A DNA stretch of 64,000 nt from CAYLNG01 sp964497855. Its GTDB lineage: Bacteria > Verrucomicrobiota > Kiritimatiellia > SS1-B-03-39 > UBA6053. Made by a program: the position numbers and the translations under genes. The notes under the pieces are model-generated. The model worked only from the letters and a program-made list of their open reading frames with translations. It made no database searches and was not told where the DNA came from. Shown piece after piece: positions 42,498-50,868 of this stretch. Positions within the stretch are counted from its first letter, which is position 1. Each line of letters starts with the position of its first letter. The stretch spans positions 70,310-134,309 of the forward strand of contig CAZCFM010000001.1 of assembly GCA_964497855.1 (NCBI GenBank), given 5' to 3'.

Positions 42498-42534
42498 CCC
42501 GGCATTCCTTAAAAAAAGGATGTCGGGTTTTTTG
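42498..42534 (+). terminator. Rho-independent terminator after the DUF2934 gene
   Basis: CCCGGCATTCCTT pairs with AAGGATGTCGGG (one bulge) around an A-rich loop, and six T follow. It lies about 23 bp after the stop codon. Confidence 0.8.
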
Positions 42535-42539
42535 CGCTT

Positions 42540-42718
42540 TCAATCCATGGGGGGGATGCGCTACAACCGTAGGCCCGGACCTCCGGGACGGGCAACTGAC
42601 GTCCGATCTTTCCCGTCCGGGACGTCCTGGACTACAACCAGAAACCTGACCTCTCTTCAACCTGAAACCTGAAACCTGAAACTTTTCAACCTTCCAACCT
42701 GCCCCCCCTCCTCCCCCT
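42540..42718 (+). repeat. Repetitive intergenic stretch upstream of nhaA
   Basis: Between the terminator and nhaA there is no gene. The stretch holds three tandem CCTGAAA units (42661-42681), two copies of CTACAACC (about 42560 and 42631), and GC-rich related segments CCGGGACGGG and CCGTCCGGGACG. It ends in a 17-nt pure C/T tract directly before the nhaA ATG. Such mixed repeats suggest a dispersed intergenic element of this genome. Confidence 0.4.
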
Positions 42719-44035
<1,317 letters not shown>

Positions 44036-44042
44036 ACACCCC

Positions 44043-44855
44043 ATGAACCTTCCCTTTTGGAAAATGCACGGCGCCGGCAACGATTTTGTGCTGGTGGACG
44101 ACCGCTCTCTTCATTTCCCCTGTAACGATGCCGCCACCGTGCGCCGCATCACCGCCCCCAAGTTCGGCGTCGGCGCCGAGGGACTGATCCTCATCCAGCC
44201 CTGCGACACCGCGGATTTCCGCATGCGCTTCTTCAATCCCGACGGCAACGAAGTCGAAATGTGTGGCAATGGCGCCCGCTGCGTCGCACGCCTCGCCAAC
44301 GAAATCGGAGCCGCCCCGGCGAGCATGTCTTTCCAAACCGTGGCCGGCCTCATTTCCGCTGAGCGCATCGGCGACGACAACGTCCGCCTCACCATGACCC
44401 CGCCAAAGGGCTGGATTCTCAACGGTGAGCTGGATCTGGACGGACAACCCACCCCGTTCCACTTCGTCAACAGCGGCGTCCCCCACGTGGTCATTGAGGT
44501 CCAGAACCTGGACCGCGTGGATATCCAACGCCTGGGCGCCCTGCTCCGCTACCACAGCCGCTTCCAGCCCGCCGGCACCAACGCAAACTTCATCCAAGTC
44601 ACCGGACCCGACTCCCTGCGCATCCGCACCTACGAACGCGGGGTGGAGGCCGAAACTCTCGCCTGCGGCACCGGCATCACCGCCGCCGGCCTGATTGCCG
44701 GAGCCCTCGGACGCGTCAAAACCCCCGTCAAGATCACCTGCGCCTCCGGAGATGTGCTGGAAGTCAGCTACCGCCCGCTTGCAGGCGGAGGGGCCGAAAA
44801 CGTGACCCTCACCGGACCCGCCGTTCACGTCTTCCGCGGCGAAATGACGCTTTGA
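44043..44855 (+). CDS. dapF: Diaminopimelate epimerase
   Basis: 270 residues, cytoplasmic. It interconverts LL- and meso-diaminopimelate for lysine and peptidoglycan synthesis. The two catalytic cysteines are Cys74 in VEMCGNGARC and Cys208 in ETLACGTGITAAG. The start MHGAGNDFVLVDD follows MNLPFWK, as in the family. ATG 44043 is 7 bp after nhaA and has no Shine-Dalgarno; translational coupling is probable. Confidence 0.96.
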   Translation: MNLPFWKMHGAGNDFVLVDDRSLHFPCNDAATVRRITAPKFGVGAEGLILIQPCDTADFRMRFFNPDGNEVEMCGNGARCVARLANEIGAAPASMSFQTVAGLISAERIGDDNVRLTMTPPKGWILNGELDLDGQPTPFHFVNSGVPHVVIEVQNLDRVDIQRLGALLRYHSRFQPAGTNANFIQVTGPDSLRIRTYERGVEAETLACGTGITAAGLIAGALGRVKTPVKITCASGDVLEVSYRPLAGGGAENVTLTGPAVHVFRGEMTL

Positions 44856-44871
44856 CGCAGTCGCGGGAGTT

Positions 44872-45309
44872 TCAGTCCCCAACCGGAGTCCGAAGTGTTT
44901 CCCACTCCCCCAAAGCGATGACGCGAAGGGGGACGTCCAGGGAGATCGAAGCCAATCGTCCGTCATTCGTGACGAACGCTGCGGCTTGGGTGTGAAGCGC
45001 AGAAGCCAACTGCATTGCATCGGGCGGCCGCAACATCGGATGAAGGGCGCGCAATCGTGCGAAGTGCCGGGCCACTGCAGGGGTAAAGGCGATAACCTCG
45101 ATGGAGGAAAACGCCTTTTCATACTCCCGCACCCGGTTTTCGTCCTTCATTCGAAATGGGTGCACCAGAATTTCCCCAAGAGACAGAGCGGAGGTCACCA
45201 CCTCATGTCCTGAATCCATAACCCAGTTCGAGAAGGCAAGGGCTGTTTGCGTCTGTGGTCCGGCCTCCCAAAGATAAATGAAGAGATTGGTATCCCAAAA
45301 AATTTTCAT
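44872..45309 (-). CDS. vapC: PIN-domain ribonuclease toxin (VapC-like)
   Basis: 145 residues. The PIN fold starts KIFWDTNLFIYLWE, with the first catalytic Asp. A mid acidic residue lies in SLGEILVHPF, and the later acids are in RPPDAMQLASALHTQ and VTNDGRL. It is probably a tRNA- or rRNA-cleaving toxin. Its start overlaps the antitoxin stop by 4 bp (ATGA). It converges on dapF with 16 bp between. Confidence 0.85.
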   Translation of the reverse strand: MKIFWDTNLFIYLWEAGPQTQTALAFSNWVMDSGHEVVTSALSLGEILVHPFRMKDENRVREYEKAFSSIEVIAFTPAVARHFARLRALHPMLRPPDAMQLASALHTQAAAFVTNDGRLASISLDVPLRVIALGEWETLRTPVGD

Positions 45310-45539
45310 TCCCACGCCGACCTTTCGGTTTCCACGTGACGGTCAGCATCCACAGTTTTCCAGTCATCCCGGCCCACGGCAACGAGGGCTTTCATGCCGT
45401 GAGGGACGCCCTCCACTCCCAACCCAATCTCGCGGCGCAAACCATTCAACATCAAAACCCGCAAGGTCGTGCGCCGATGCAAGGCCGTGCGTTTCGCTTC
45501 CAAAATCAGTTCATCCGGCAAATCAATGGTTGTTTTCAT
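45306..45539 (-). CDS. vapB: Antitoxin of the VapBC-type pair
   Basis: 77 residues. The N-terminal ribbon-helix-helix-like start MKTTIDLPDELILEAKRTAL binds operator DNA. The acidic C terminus (TVDADRHVETERSAWE) fits a toxin-binding tail. It is encoded directly before the PIN toxin and overlaps it by ATGA, the usual gene order. Probably autoregulated. Confidence 0.8.
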   Translation of the reverse strand: MKTTIDLPDELILEAKRTALHRRTTLRVLMLNGLRREIGLGVEGVPHGMKALVAVGRDDWKTVDADRHVETERSAWE

Positions 45540-45575
45540 AAGGGAACCCATATCACCATATTCCCATAAGTCAAT

Positions 45576-46616
45576 TTAAGAATTTTTCATTCCATGCTCA
45601 GCTCTCCCCTGCGTTTCCTGTGCATGGCGTCGACGCAAGGTGTGCACGGTGATCTCCGGCGGACAAAACCAGCGGCAGTCGATCGACGACGCTCCGATTC
45701 CGCGGCTGGTGTAGCCCTGCATTCCCTGCCAGGTCCAGGCCCCGCGAATCATCTTTCGCGGCGTGTTGTGGAGGTGCGCCAAGACCGGAATGCCTCCGGG
45801 AAGACAGAGCTGCCCGCCATGCGTGTGCCCGGACAACATCAGGTCAAACTCGCAGAACGCGGCCTCGGCATAGGCTTCCGGCGAATGTGACAACAGAATA
45901 GACGTCTCCGCCTTGTTCAGCTCCTCCAAGAACGGCCCGAAATCCTGGGTTTTATAGTGGTGGGCGTCGTCGATTCCCGCCAGCAGAATCCGCTGCCCCC
46001 CGCGCTCCAGCCAGACGGCCTCGTTCAGCAGTCCCTGAATGCCCATGCGCGGAAATTCGAGCATGATTTCAATATTGTCGTGGTTTCCCAACACCGCGTA
46101 CACCTCCGGACCCAGCAGCGGACGACAACGCTCCAGACAACGCATCGATTCGTCGTAGGGTCCGGTCGTCTCCCCCCGGTAGTCCCCCGTCAGCACGCAA
46201 AGGTCAAACGCCAACCCTTCGAGCCACTGCGGCAACAGCTCGGGCATTTCGGGCGTGAAATCAAAATGAAAATCACTGAGCTGCAGGATGCGGTAGCCGT
46301 CGAAAGCCTCCGGCAATTCTGGCAAAAAAATCTCCCGCTCCACGCGTTGGGGTCGGCGCGCCAGACGCCGCGCGGCCTCCAATTGGCCAATCAAAAACAG
46401 TCCCGTGCGGATCCCGGATCGAAACACCTGACGTCCATGACGGTACAGGGGGTGGGCAGCATGACGCTCCAGTTTGTCGTAAATCACAAGTTGGCGCTCC
46501 AAGCGCCGCCGCAGAAGATCCTTTCCCACCCGTGCGGCTAATCGATCATAATCCACTTGCTGATAATGCGAGTGACGTCGAATACGCTGGATGCACAATT
46601 CGTCATTTTCGCTCAT
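45576..46616 (-). CDS. Calcineurin-like metallophosphoesterase
   Basis: 346 residues. The five metal-binding motifs are present: LSDFHFD, LTGDYRG, LGNHDN, LLSHSPE and LSGHTHGGQ. An N-terminal 100-residue extension is helical and basic and lacks an obvious signal peptide. The domain resembles the YkuE-like phosphoesterases, which act on phospholipids or lipid A intermediates (family knowledge). It lies 9 bp after fmt, so it belongs to the truA-fmt transcript. Confidence 0.88.
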   Translation of the reverse strand: MSENDELCIQRIRRHSHYQQVDYDRLAARVGKDLLRRRLERQLVIYDKLERHAAHPLYRHGRQVFRSGIRTGLFLIGQLEAARRLARRPQRVEREIFLPELPEAFDGYRILQLSDFHFDFTPEMPELLPQWLEGLAFDLCVLTGDYRGETTGPYDESMRCLERCRPLLGPEVYAVLGNHDNIEIMLEFPRMGIQGLLNEAVWLERGGQRILLAGIDDAHHYKTQDFGPFLEELNKAETSILLSHSPEAYAEAAFCEFDLMLSGHTHGGQLCLPGGIPVLAHLHNTPRKMIRGAWTWQGMQGYTSRGIGASSIDCRWFCPPEITVHTLRRRHAQETQGRAEHGMKNS

Positions 46617-46625
46617 TGCGTAATG

Positions 46626-47570
46626 CTACGCCTCTTCGACGGTTTTTGGCAAGCGCAGACCGGGCATAAATCGATATCCGTGCAAAAAATCGCTTCCACT
46701 CATCGGCTTTTTGCCGGGCGGCTGGACTTCCAAAAGGCAAAGAGAGCCCTCCCCCGCTGTCACCAGCGGTCCATCCGGCAGAGCGGTGATCACCGTCCCG
46801 GGTGTACCACCGACTTTTTCGGCACGGGCGCGCAGGATTTTGACATTTCCCACGCCCGGCAGACTGAAAAACACCCCCGGCCAGGGATCGTAGGCGCGCA
46901 CGGCATTGGCGAGTTCCACCGCGCGCCGGTTCCAGTCCACCGCCCCGTCGCCTTTTTCGAGTTTGCGGCACTCCGTCGCCAGCGCGTCGTCCTGCGGTGT
47001 CCACTGCGCCGAGTCCTCGCGGATCAGACGCAGGGCATCGAGAATCACGTCGGCGGAGAGATCGGCCACACGCTCCCCGAGGCTGCGGCAGCTGTCGTCG
47101 GGATGAATGACAAAGTCGCGCTGGAGCAGCAGATCGCCCGCGTCCATGCGTTCGCTCACCCGCAACACGCTGAGGGCGCTGCGGTCGAGCCCGTCGGCCA
47201 ACGCACTCTGAATCGGACTCGCGCCCCGGTAACATGGCAATCGTGACGGATGCAGATTGATGCTGCCCTGGGTCGGCAAGGCGAAAATAGATTTGGGCAG
47301 GTATTGGCCATAGGCGAACACCACGGCCAGCGAGGGACGCAGCGCCATCAGCTCGGCTTTGGCGTCGCCGATTTTTTCGGGGTCGATCACCCGAAGTCCC
47401 AGCTCCTGCGCACAGAGTTTCACAGGCGAGGCGGTCATCATGCGTTTTCGACCGCTGGGACGGTCCGGCTGCGTGCAGACAGCGGCAACGCGGTAGCTGC
47501 GGGCGATGGCCTGCAGGGCGGGCACCGCAATGGCGGCGGTACCAAAATAAATGAGCGGTTCGATCTCCAT
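46626..47570 (-). CDS. fmt: Methionyl-tRNA formyltransferase
   Basis: 314 residues. It formylates initiator Met-tRNA. Core motifs: INLHPSRLPCYRGASPIQSAL, with the usual SLLP replaced by SRLP, and LLQRDFVIHPDD for the substrate loop. The C-terminal OB-fold-like domain is at about 200-310. It overlaps truA by one base (TAATG). Confidence 0.95.
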   Translation of the reverse strand: MEIEPLIYFGTAAIAVPALQAIARSYRVAAVCTQPDRPSGRKRMMTASPVKLCAQELGLRVIDPEKIGDAKAELMALRPSLAVVFAYGQYLPKSIFALPTQGSINLHPSRLPCYRGASPIQSALADGLDRSALSVLRVSERMDAGDLLLQRDFVIHPDDSCRSLGERVADLSADVILDALRLIREDSAQWTPQDDALATECRKLEKGDGAVDWNRRAVELANAVRAYDPWPGVFFSLPGVGNVKILRARAEKVGGTPGTVITALPDGPLVTAGEGSLCLLEVQPPGKKPMSGSDFLHGYRFMPGLRLPKTVEEA

Positions 47571-48340
47571 TAGTCCTCCTTATACATCACGCGCCACAGG
47601 AACAAGCCCTGAGGCGGAAGCGTGGGGGCACGATGGTCCCGCAGCGGTTGGTCCAACATGCGATGCAAATCGGCGGCGGACAATTCGCCCCGTCCTGCCC
47701 GCAGCAAAGCGCCCGTGAGTTGGCGCACCATTTTGTAGAGAAAACCGTCCGCCTCCACCCTCAGGCAAAATTCAGGGCCATCCACCTGCCACTCGAGACG
47801 CCGCAGGGTTCGCACCGTGCTCGTTTCCGGAAAACCCCGGTTGGCCGAAAAGGATTTAAAATCGTGTGTGCCCAGCAGAACTTCCCCCGCCTCCCGCAGG
47901 GCCTCAAGGGACAAGGGCTGACGCAGGTGCAAACGTGTTCGCCGCAGTTCCGGCGGCAGGACAGGGGCGTTGTACACAAAGTAGCGGTACTCTTTGCCGA
48001 CTGCATCAAAACGCGCGTGAAAATCCGGGGCCACGGCTTTGGCCTCCACTATCCGGATGTCCGGCGGCAAGGTGCCATTCAGGGCGTGGGCCCATTTGTC
48101 CGGCGGAAAACCGGGTCGCGGTGAATCCACATGGAACACCTGTCCCCGCGCGTGTACGCCCGCATCCGTGCGGCCACTGCCATGCACCCGCGCAAAAACC
48201 CCGTCCGCAATCCGGCTCATCGACGTCTCAATTTCCCCCTGCACCGTCCGCAGGCCAGGCTGTCCTTGCCAGCCCTGGAAATCCGTGCCATCGTAGGCCA
48301 CCGTGAAGGCCATGCGGGGAGAAGGAAGGGGATCGCTCAT
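47570..48340 (-). CDS. truA: tRNA pseudouridine(38-40) synthase TruA
   Basis: 256 residues. The catalytic Asp is in GSGRTDAGVHARGQV. Other family segments are FTVAYDGTDFQGWQGQP and FLYKMVRQLTGALL. ATG 48340 is used because GGGAGG lies 6-8 bases upstream and the length is family-typical; an upstream in-frame ATG would add 31 unconserved residues. It heads the truA-fmt-phosphoesterase run. Confidence 0.95.
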   Translation of the reverse strand: MSDPLPSPRMAFTVAYDGTDFQGWQGQPGLRTVQGEIETSMSRIADGVFARVHGSGRTDAGVHARGQVFHVDSPRPGFPPDKWAHALNGTLPPDIRIVEAKAVAPDFHARFDAVGKEYRYFVYNAPVLPPELRRTRLHLRQPLSLEALREAGEVLLGTHDFKSFSANRGFPETSTVRTLRRLEWQVDGPEFCLRVEADGFLYKMVRQLTGALLRAGRGELSAADLHRMLDQPLRDHRAPTLPPQGLFLWRVMYKED

Positions 48341-48420
48341 TGGCCCCTCCCTACCCAAGTAGCCATCGGTTTTCCATTCAATTCCGTCATGCGCTTTGCG
48401 CCGGAAAGAGCGAACGAGGG

Positions 48421-48659
48421 GAAGACCTTTCACCCCGCAGCAAGCTGCGGGGGCTCATTTTTTTCAGAGATAAACAGGTGGTCGTTGATGGAAAACCTGC
48501 GTAGGGCGTGGGGCAAGCCCAGCCCTTTGCCAGGGCCGCCGTGGCCGGGCTTGCCCCGCGCCGCGCGGAAGTTTTCCGAAAACGGATGTCCTTAACGTTA
48601 TTTCAAGAGCCCCCACAGCTCGTCTGTGGGGTGAAGGGTCTTCCTTCACAACGCCTCGT
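48421..48659. repeat. REPIN-like nested inverted-repeat element, copy A
   Basis: The outer units are 48421-48456 (hairpin CCCCGCAGC-AA-GCTGCGGGG) and 48607-48643 (hairpin CCCCACAG-CTCGT-CTGTGGGG), in inverted orientation, each with flank GAAGACC-like/TTCACCCC and GGGGCTC. Nested inside is an imperfect 34-nt inverted repeat: 48490-48523 against 48544-48577, core GGGGCAAGCCC. Positions 48536-48659 are identical to 49706-49829. The transposase-like gene stop codon lies in this copy. It fills most of the 305-bp gap upstream of truA. Confidence 0.75.
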
Positions 48660-49422
48660 TCCACTTCATCACCGCCTGCAATCGATAGGGTCCAACCGTG
48701 CCGACATATCCTCCAGCCTGCCACAACGCCGTCCGACTCAAGACACGCCCGCTGGAGTCTTTGATCGTGTCCAGCACCCTCTGAGCACTTACGCGAGGCC
48801 CCCCACGCACAAGAAGGTGCATGTGATCGGGCATCAGACTCAACTCATAGAGCACAAGCTGATTGTCCGATGAGCAGGCGATCCCCTCTGGAAGTGCCTC
48901 CGCAAGTTGCTCCGGCTCCTGCCACCCCCACCTGCGGCACCGGGCCTCCGACACCACAATCACATGATAGAACAAATCGTAGTTGGTTCGTTCGCCTGTG
49001 CGCGGGTCCTGTTGATCCTTCAGGGTGTATTGAAGCTGGTGGTAGCGTTTGCGGCACAGAGGATCGGCGAAATCACCGCTCACTGCCTGACTGTGTATGT
49101 AGTGGGAGACTTCTTCTTTAAGGTTTCGCCCGAGGCTGCGCAGGAAAAAATTCGCCGTAAAACCCGCAAAACCAGACAGGGGCTTCATCGCGTGCTGCCA
49201 TCGGCCCTTTATGCGCTGGGCCATGAACGAAGGCGGACATTGTTCGGAACAATCAAACACAAGTTGCACTTGTCCGCCGTTCTGCCTCCAGGACAGGGGC
49301 GTGAAACCATCCTCACGCCAAGACGCGAGCAGTTCGGGGGTCGGTTTGATGCACGGGGAATCGATCGAGGCGTTCTTCATCCATCCTGTCCATGCAAAAT
49401 GAAGTTTGTGCAGACCACTCAT
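48646..49422 (-). CDS. Y1-transposase-like protein (RAYT/IS200-type), possibly without nucleophile
   Basis: 258 residues. The HUH motif is in LSLMPDHMHLLVRGG (about 197-203), the Y1-fold entry is NYDLFYHVIVVSEARCRR, and the family tail is LWQAGGYVGTVG. An N-terminal 140-residue extension is not recognised. Where Y1 enzymes carry the nucleophile (the KYI/KYV phrase after TVG), the sequence reads VMKWNEAL and then stops, so the catalytic Tyr appears to be Trp; a Tyr earlier (GPYRLQ) may substitute. The gene lies between two copies of a nested inverted repeat, as REP-associated tyrosine transposases do. Start ATG 49422 is uncertain. Confidence 0.7.
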   Translation of the reverse strand: MSGLHKLHFAWTGWMKNASIDSPCIKPTPELLASWREDGFTPLSWRQNGGQVQLVFDCSEQCPPSFMAQRIKGRWQHAMKPLSGFAGFTANFFLRSLGRNLKEEVSHYIHSQAVSGDFADPLCRKRYHQLQYTLKDQQDPRTGERTNYDLFYHVIVVSEARCRRWGWQEPEQLAEALPEGIACSSDNQLVLYELSLMPDHMHLLVRGGPRVSAQRVLDTIKDSSGRVLSRTALWQAGGYVGTVGPYRLQAVMKWNEAL

Positions 49423-49462
49423 GTGTATACTAAAACGAAACGAGTGAAAGATGTAAAGATCG

Positions 49463-49829
49463 AAAGACCCTTCACCCCGCAGCAAGCTGCGGGGGCTCTA
49501 TTTTCTTATGGGGAACAGGATCCGTTGACGGAAAACCTGCGCCGGGCGTGGGGCAAGCCCAGCCCTTTGCCTGGGCTGTCCCTTGCAAAATGCGTTCGCC
49601 GTCCGTGCCAGCGTATGGCCCCAGGCGCGATTCGGCGACCAGGGCACCGCAGCTTTGCTGTCTGTGCCAGCGACTGTCCCCAGGCGCGATTCGGCGACCA
49701 GGGCACCGCCGTGGCCGGGCTTGCCCCGCGCCGCGCGGAAGTTTTCCGAAAACGGATGTCCTTAACGTTATTTCAAGAGCCCCCACAGCTCGTCTGTGGG
49801 GTGAAGGGTCTTCCTTCACAACGCCTCGT
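49463..49829. repeat. REPIN-like nested inverted-repeat element, copy B
   Basis: Same order and orientation as copy A. Outer units are 49463-49498 and 49777-49813. The last 124 bp (49706-49829) are identical to 48536-48659, and this includes the final codons of the transposase-like gene. The interior is longer because of a 59-bp tandem duplication. It occupies most of the 500-bp gap between the transposase-like gene and the esterase gene; no other gene is seen there. Confidence 0.75.
49605..49710. repeat. 59-bp tandem duplication inside copy B
   Basis: GTGCCAGCG near 49605 and again at 49664 begins two near-identical units that share CCCCAGGCGCGATTCGGCGA and GACCAGGGCACCGC. Copy A has none of it, so the expansion is specific to this copy. 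Confidence 0.7.
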
Positions 49830-49924
49830 CCCCTTTCATCTCCACAGACAGCAGCAAAACGCCCTAACAACAAAACGAATTTTTCTATATTGACAATTAA
49901 ATTGTCATGACACATACTGGCGAC

Positions 49925-50833
49925 ATGAAACCCAAAACCCGTCGTATTGTTCACTGGTGTGTTGCGCTCCCTGCCCTGCTGGGAGGTAGTTCCTGTGCGG
50001 TGTTTTCCCTTCGCATGAAATCCTGGGAGAAGCAGGTGACGCGGACGCCGGAAGGCGTGCTCGATTTCGCCCAGCCTTTTTCAGTTGGCGAAGGAGACGT
50101 CGGTCTCCTGCTGGTGCATGGCTTTGGCGACGGCCCCCACGTCTGGGAACCGCTTGCCTCCGCCCTCAGTGAAGAAGGCTACCATGTGCGGGCGCTGCGA
50201 CTGCCCGCATGGGGAGAACCTGCCTCGGTCAAACAGTCCGTCACCCTCGCCGATTGGGAAGAACACATCCAGGCGGAAGCCGAAGCCCTGCGGGCAACCT
50301 GCTCCCGCGTTGTCGTGCTGGCTCACTCCATGGGCGGCTGCCTCAGCACCGTGCTCGCGCAGTCGGGACGCCTTCCCGCCGACGCCCTGATCCTCTACGC
50401 GCCGATGTTCGAAGTCTCCAGCGCCCGCAGTCCCCTTCTCCCCACCGCCACGTGGCAGCGCCTCGGACACAACATTCTGCCTGAGCACACGATCATCGAA
50501 AGTCTTTTTCCCGACCATTCCCGCCGCGGCCACGCACGTCCCCGCACCCGGCGCGACCCCTTTGTTCCCGCCCGGATTTACGATTTGCTCTTCGAAGAAA
50601 TGTCACTCTTGTATGCGCAACCCGCTGTGCTTCCCCTGCCCCTCCGCCTCGTGCTGCCCGGCGAAGACCACGTCGTCCACTCGCCCCGTGCGCAGGCATG
50701 GTTCGAGGCCCTGCAAGCCCCCGTCAAAACACTCTTCATCGACGAAGGCGCCGGCCACGTGCTTCCGCTGGACCTGGACGCCCGGGCCGAAGCGGATAGA
50801 ATTAAAATATGGCTGAATGAAATTGGGATTTGA
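49925..50833 (+). CDS. Exported or membrane-anchored alpha/beta-hydrolase (carboxylesterase-like)
   Basis: 302 residues. The N terminus (MKPKTRRIVHWCVALPALLGGSSC) is a signal or lipoprotein segment with a poor lipobox. The hydrolase core has LLVHGFGDGPHVWEPLA, the nucleophile Ser in VLAHSMGGC, Asp in LPGEDHVV and His in GAGHVLPL. It is close to the carboxylesterase/monoglyceride-lipase group. An alternative ATG lies 18 bp upstream. It follows repeat copy B and precedes the phospholipid-repair fusion gene by 35 bp. Confidence 0.85.
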   Translation: MKPKTRRIVHWCVALPALLGGSSCAVFSLRMKSWEKQVTRTPEGVLDFAQPFSVGEGDVGLLLVHGFGDGPHVWEPLASALSEEGYHVRALRLPAWGEPASVKQSVTLADWEEHIQAEAEALRATCSRVVVLAHSMGGCLSTVLAQSGRLPADALILYAPMFEVSSARSPLLPTATWQRLGHNILPEHTIIESLFPDHSRRGHARPRTRRDPFVPARIYDLLFEEMSLLYAQPAVLPLPLRLVLPGEDHVVHSPRAQAWFEALQAPVKTLFIDEGAGHVLPLDLDARAEADRIKIWLNEIGI

Positions 50834-50868
50834 TATTTCTCTTTTAACATCCGAAAGTCTGGCCAACT

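Noticed and set aside
48421..49829. CRISPR array
   Set aside because: Only two copies of a long composite repeat, without regular spacers or cas genes.
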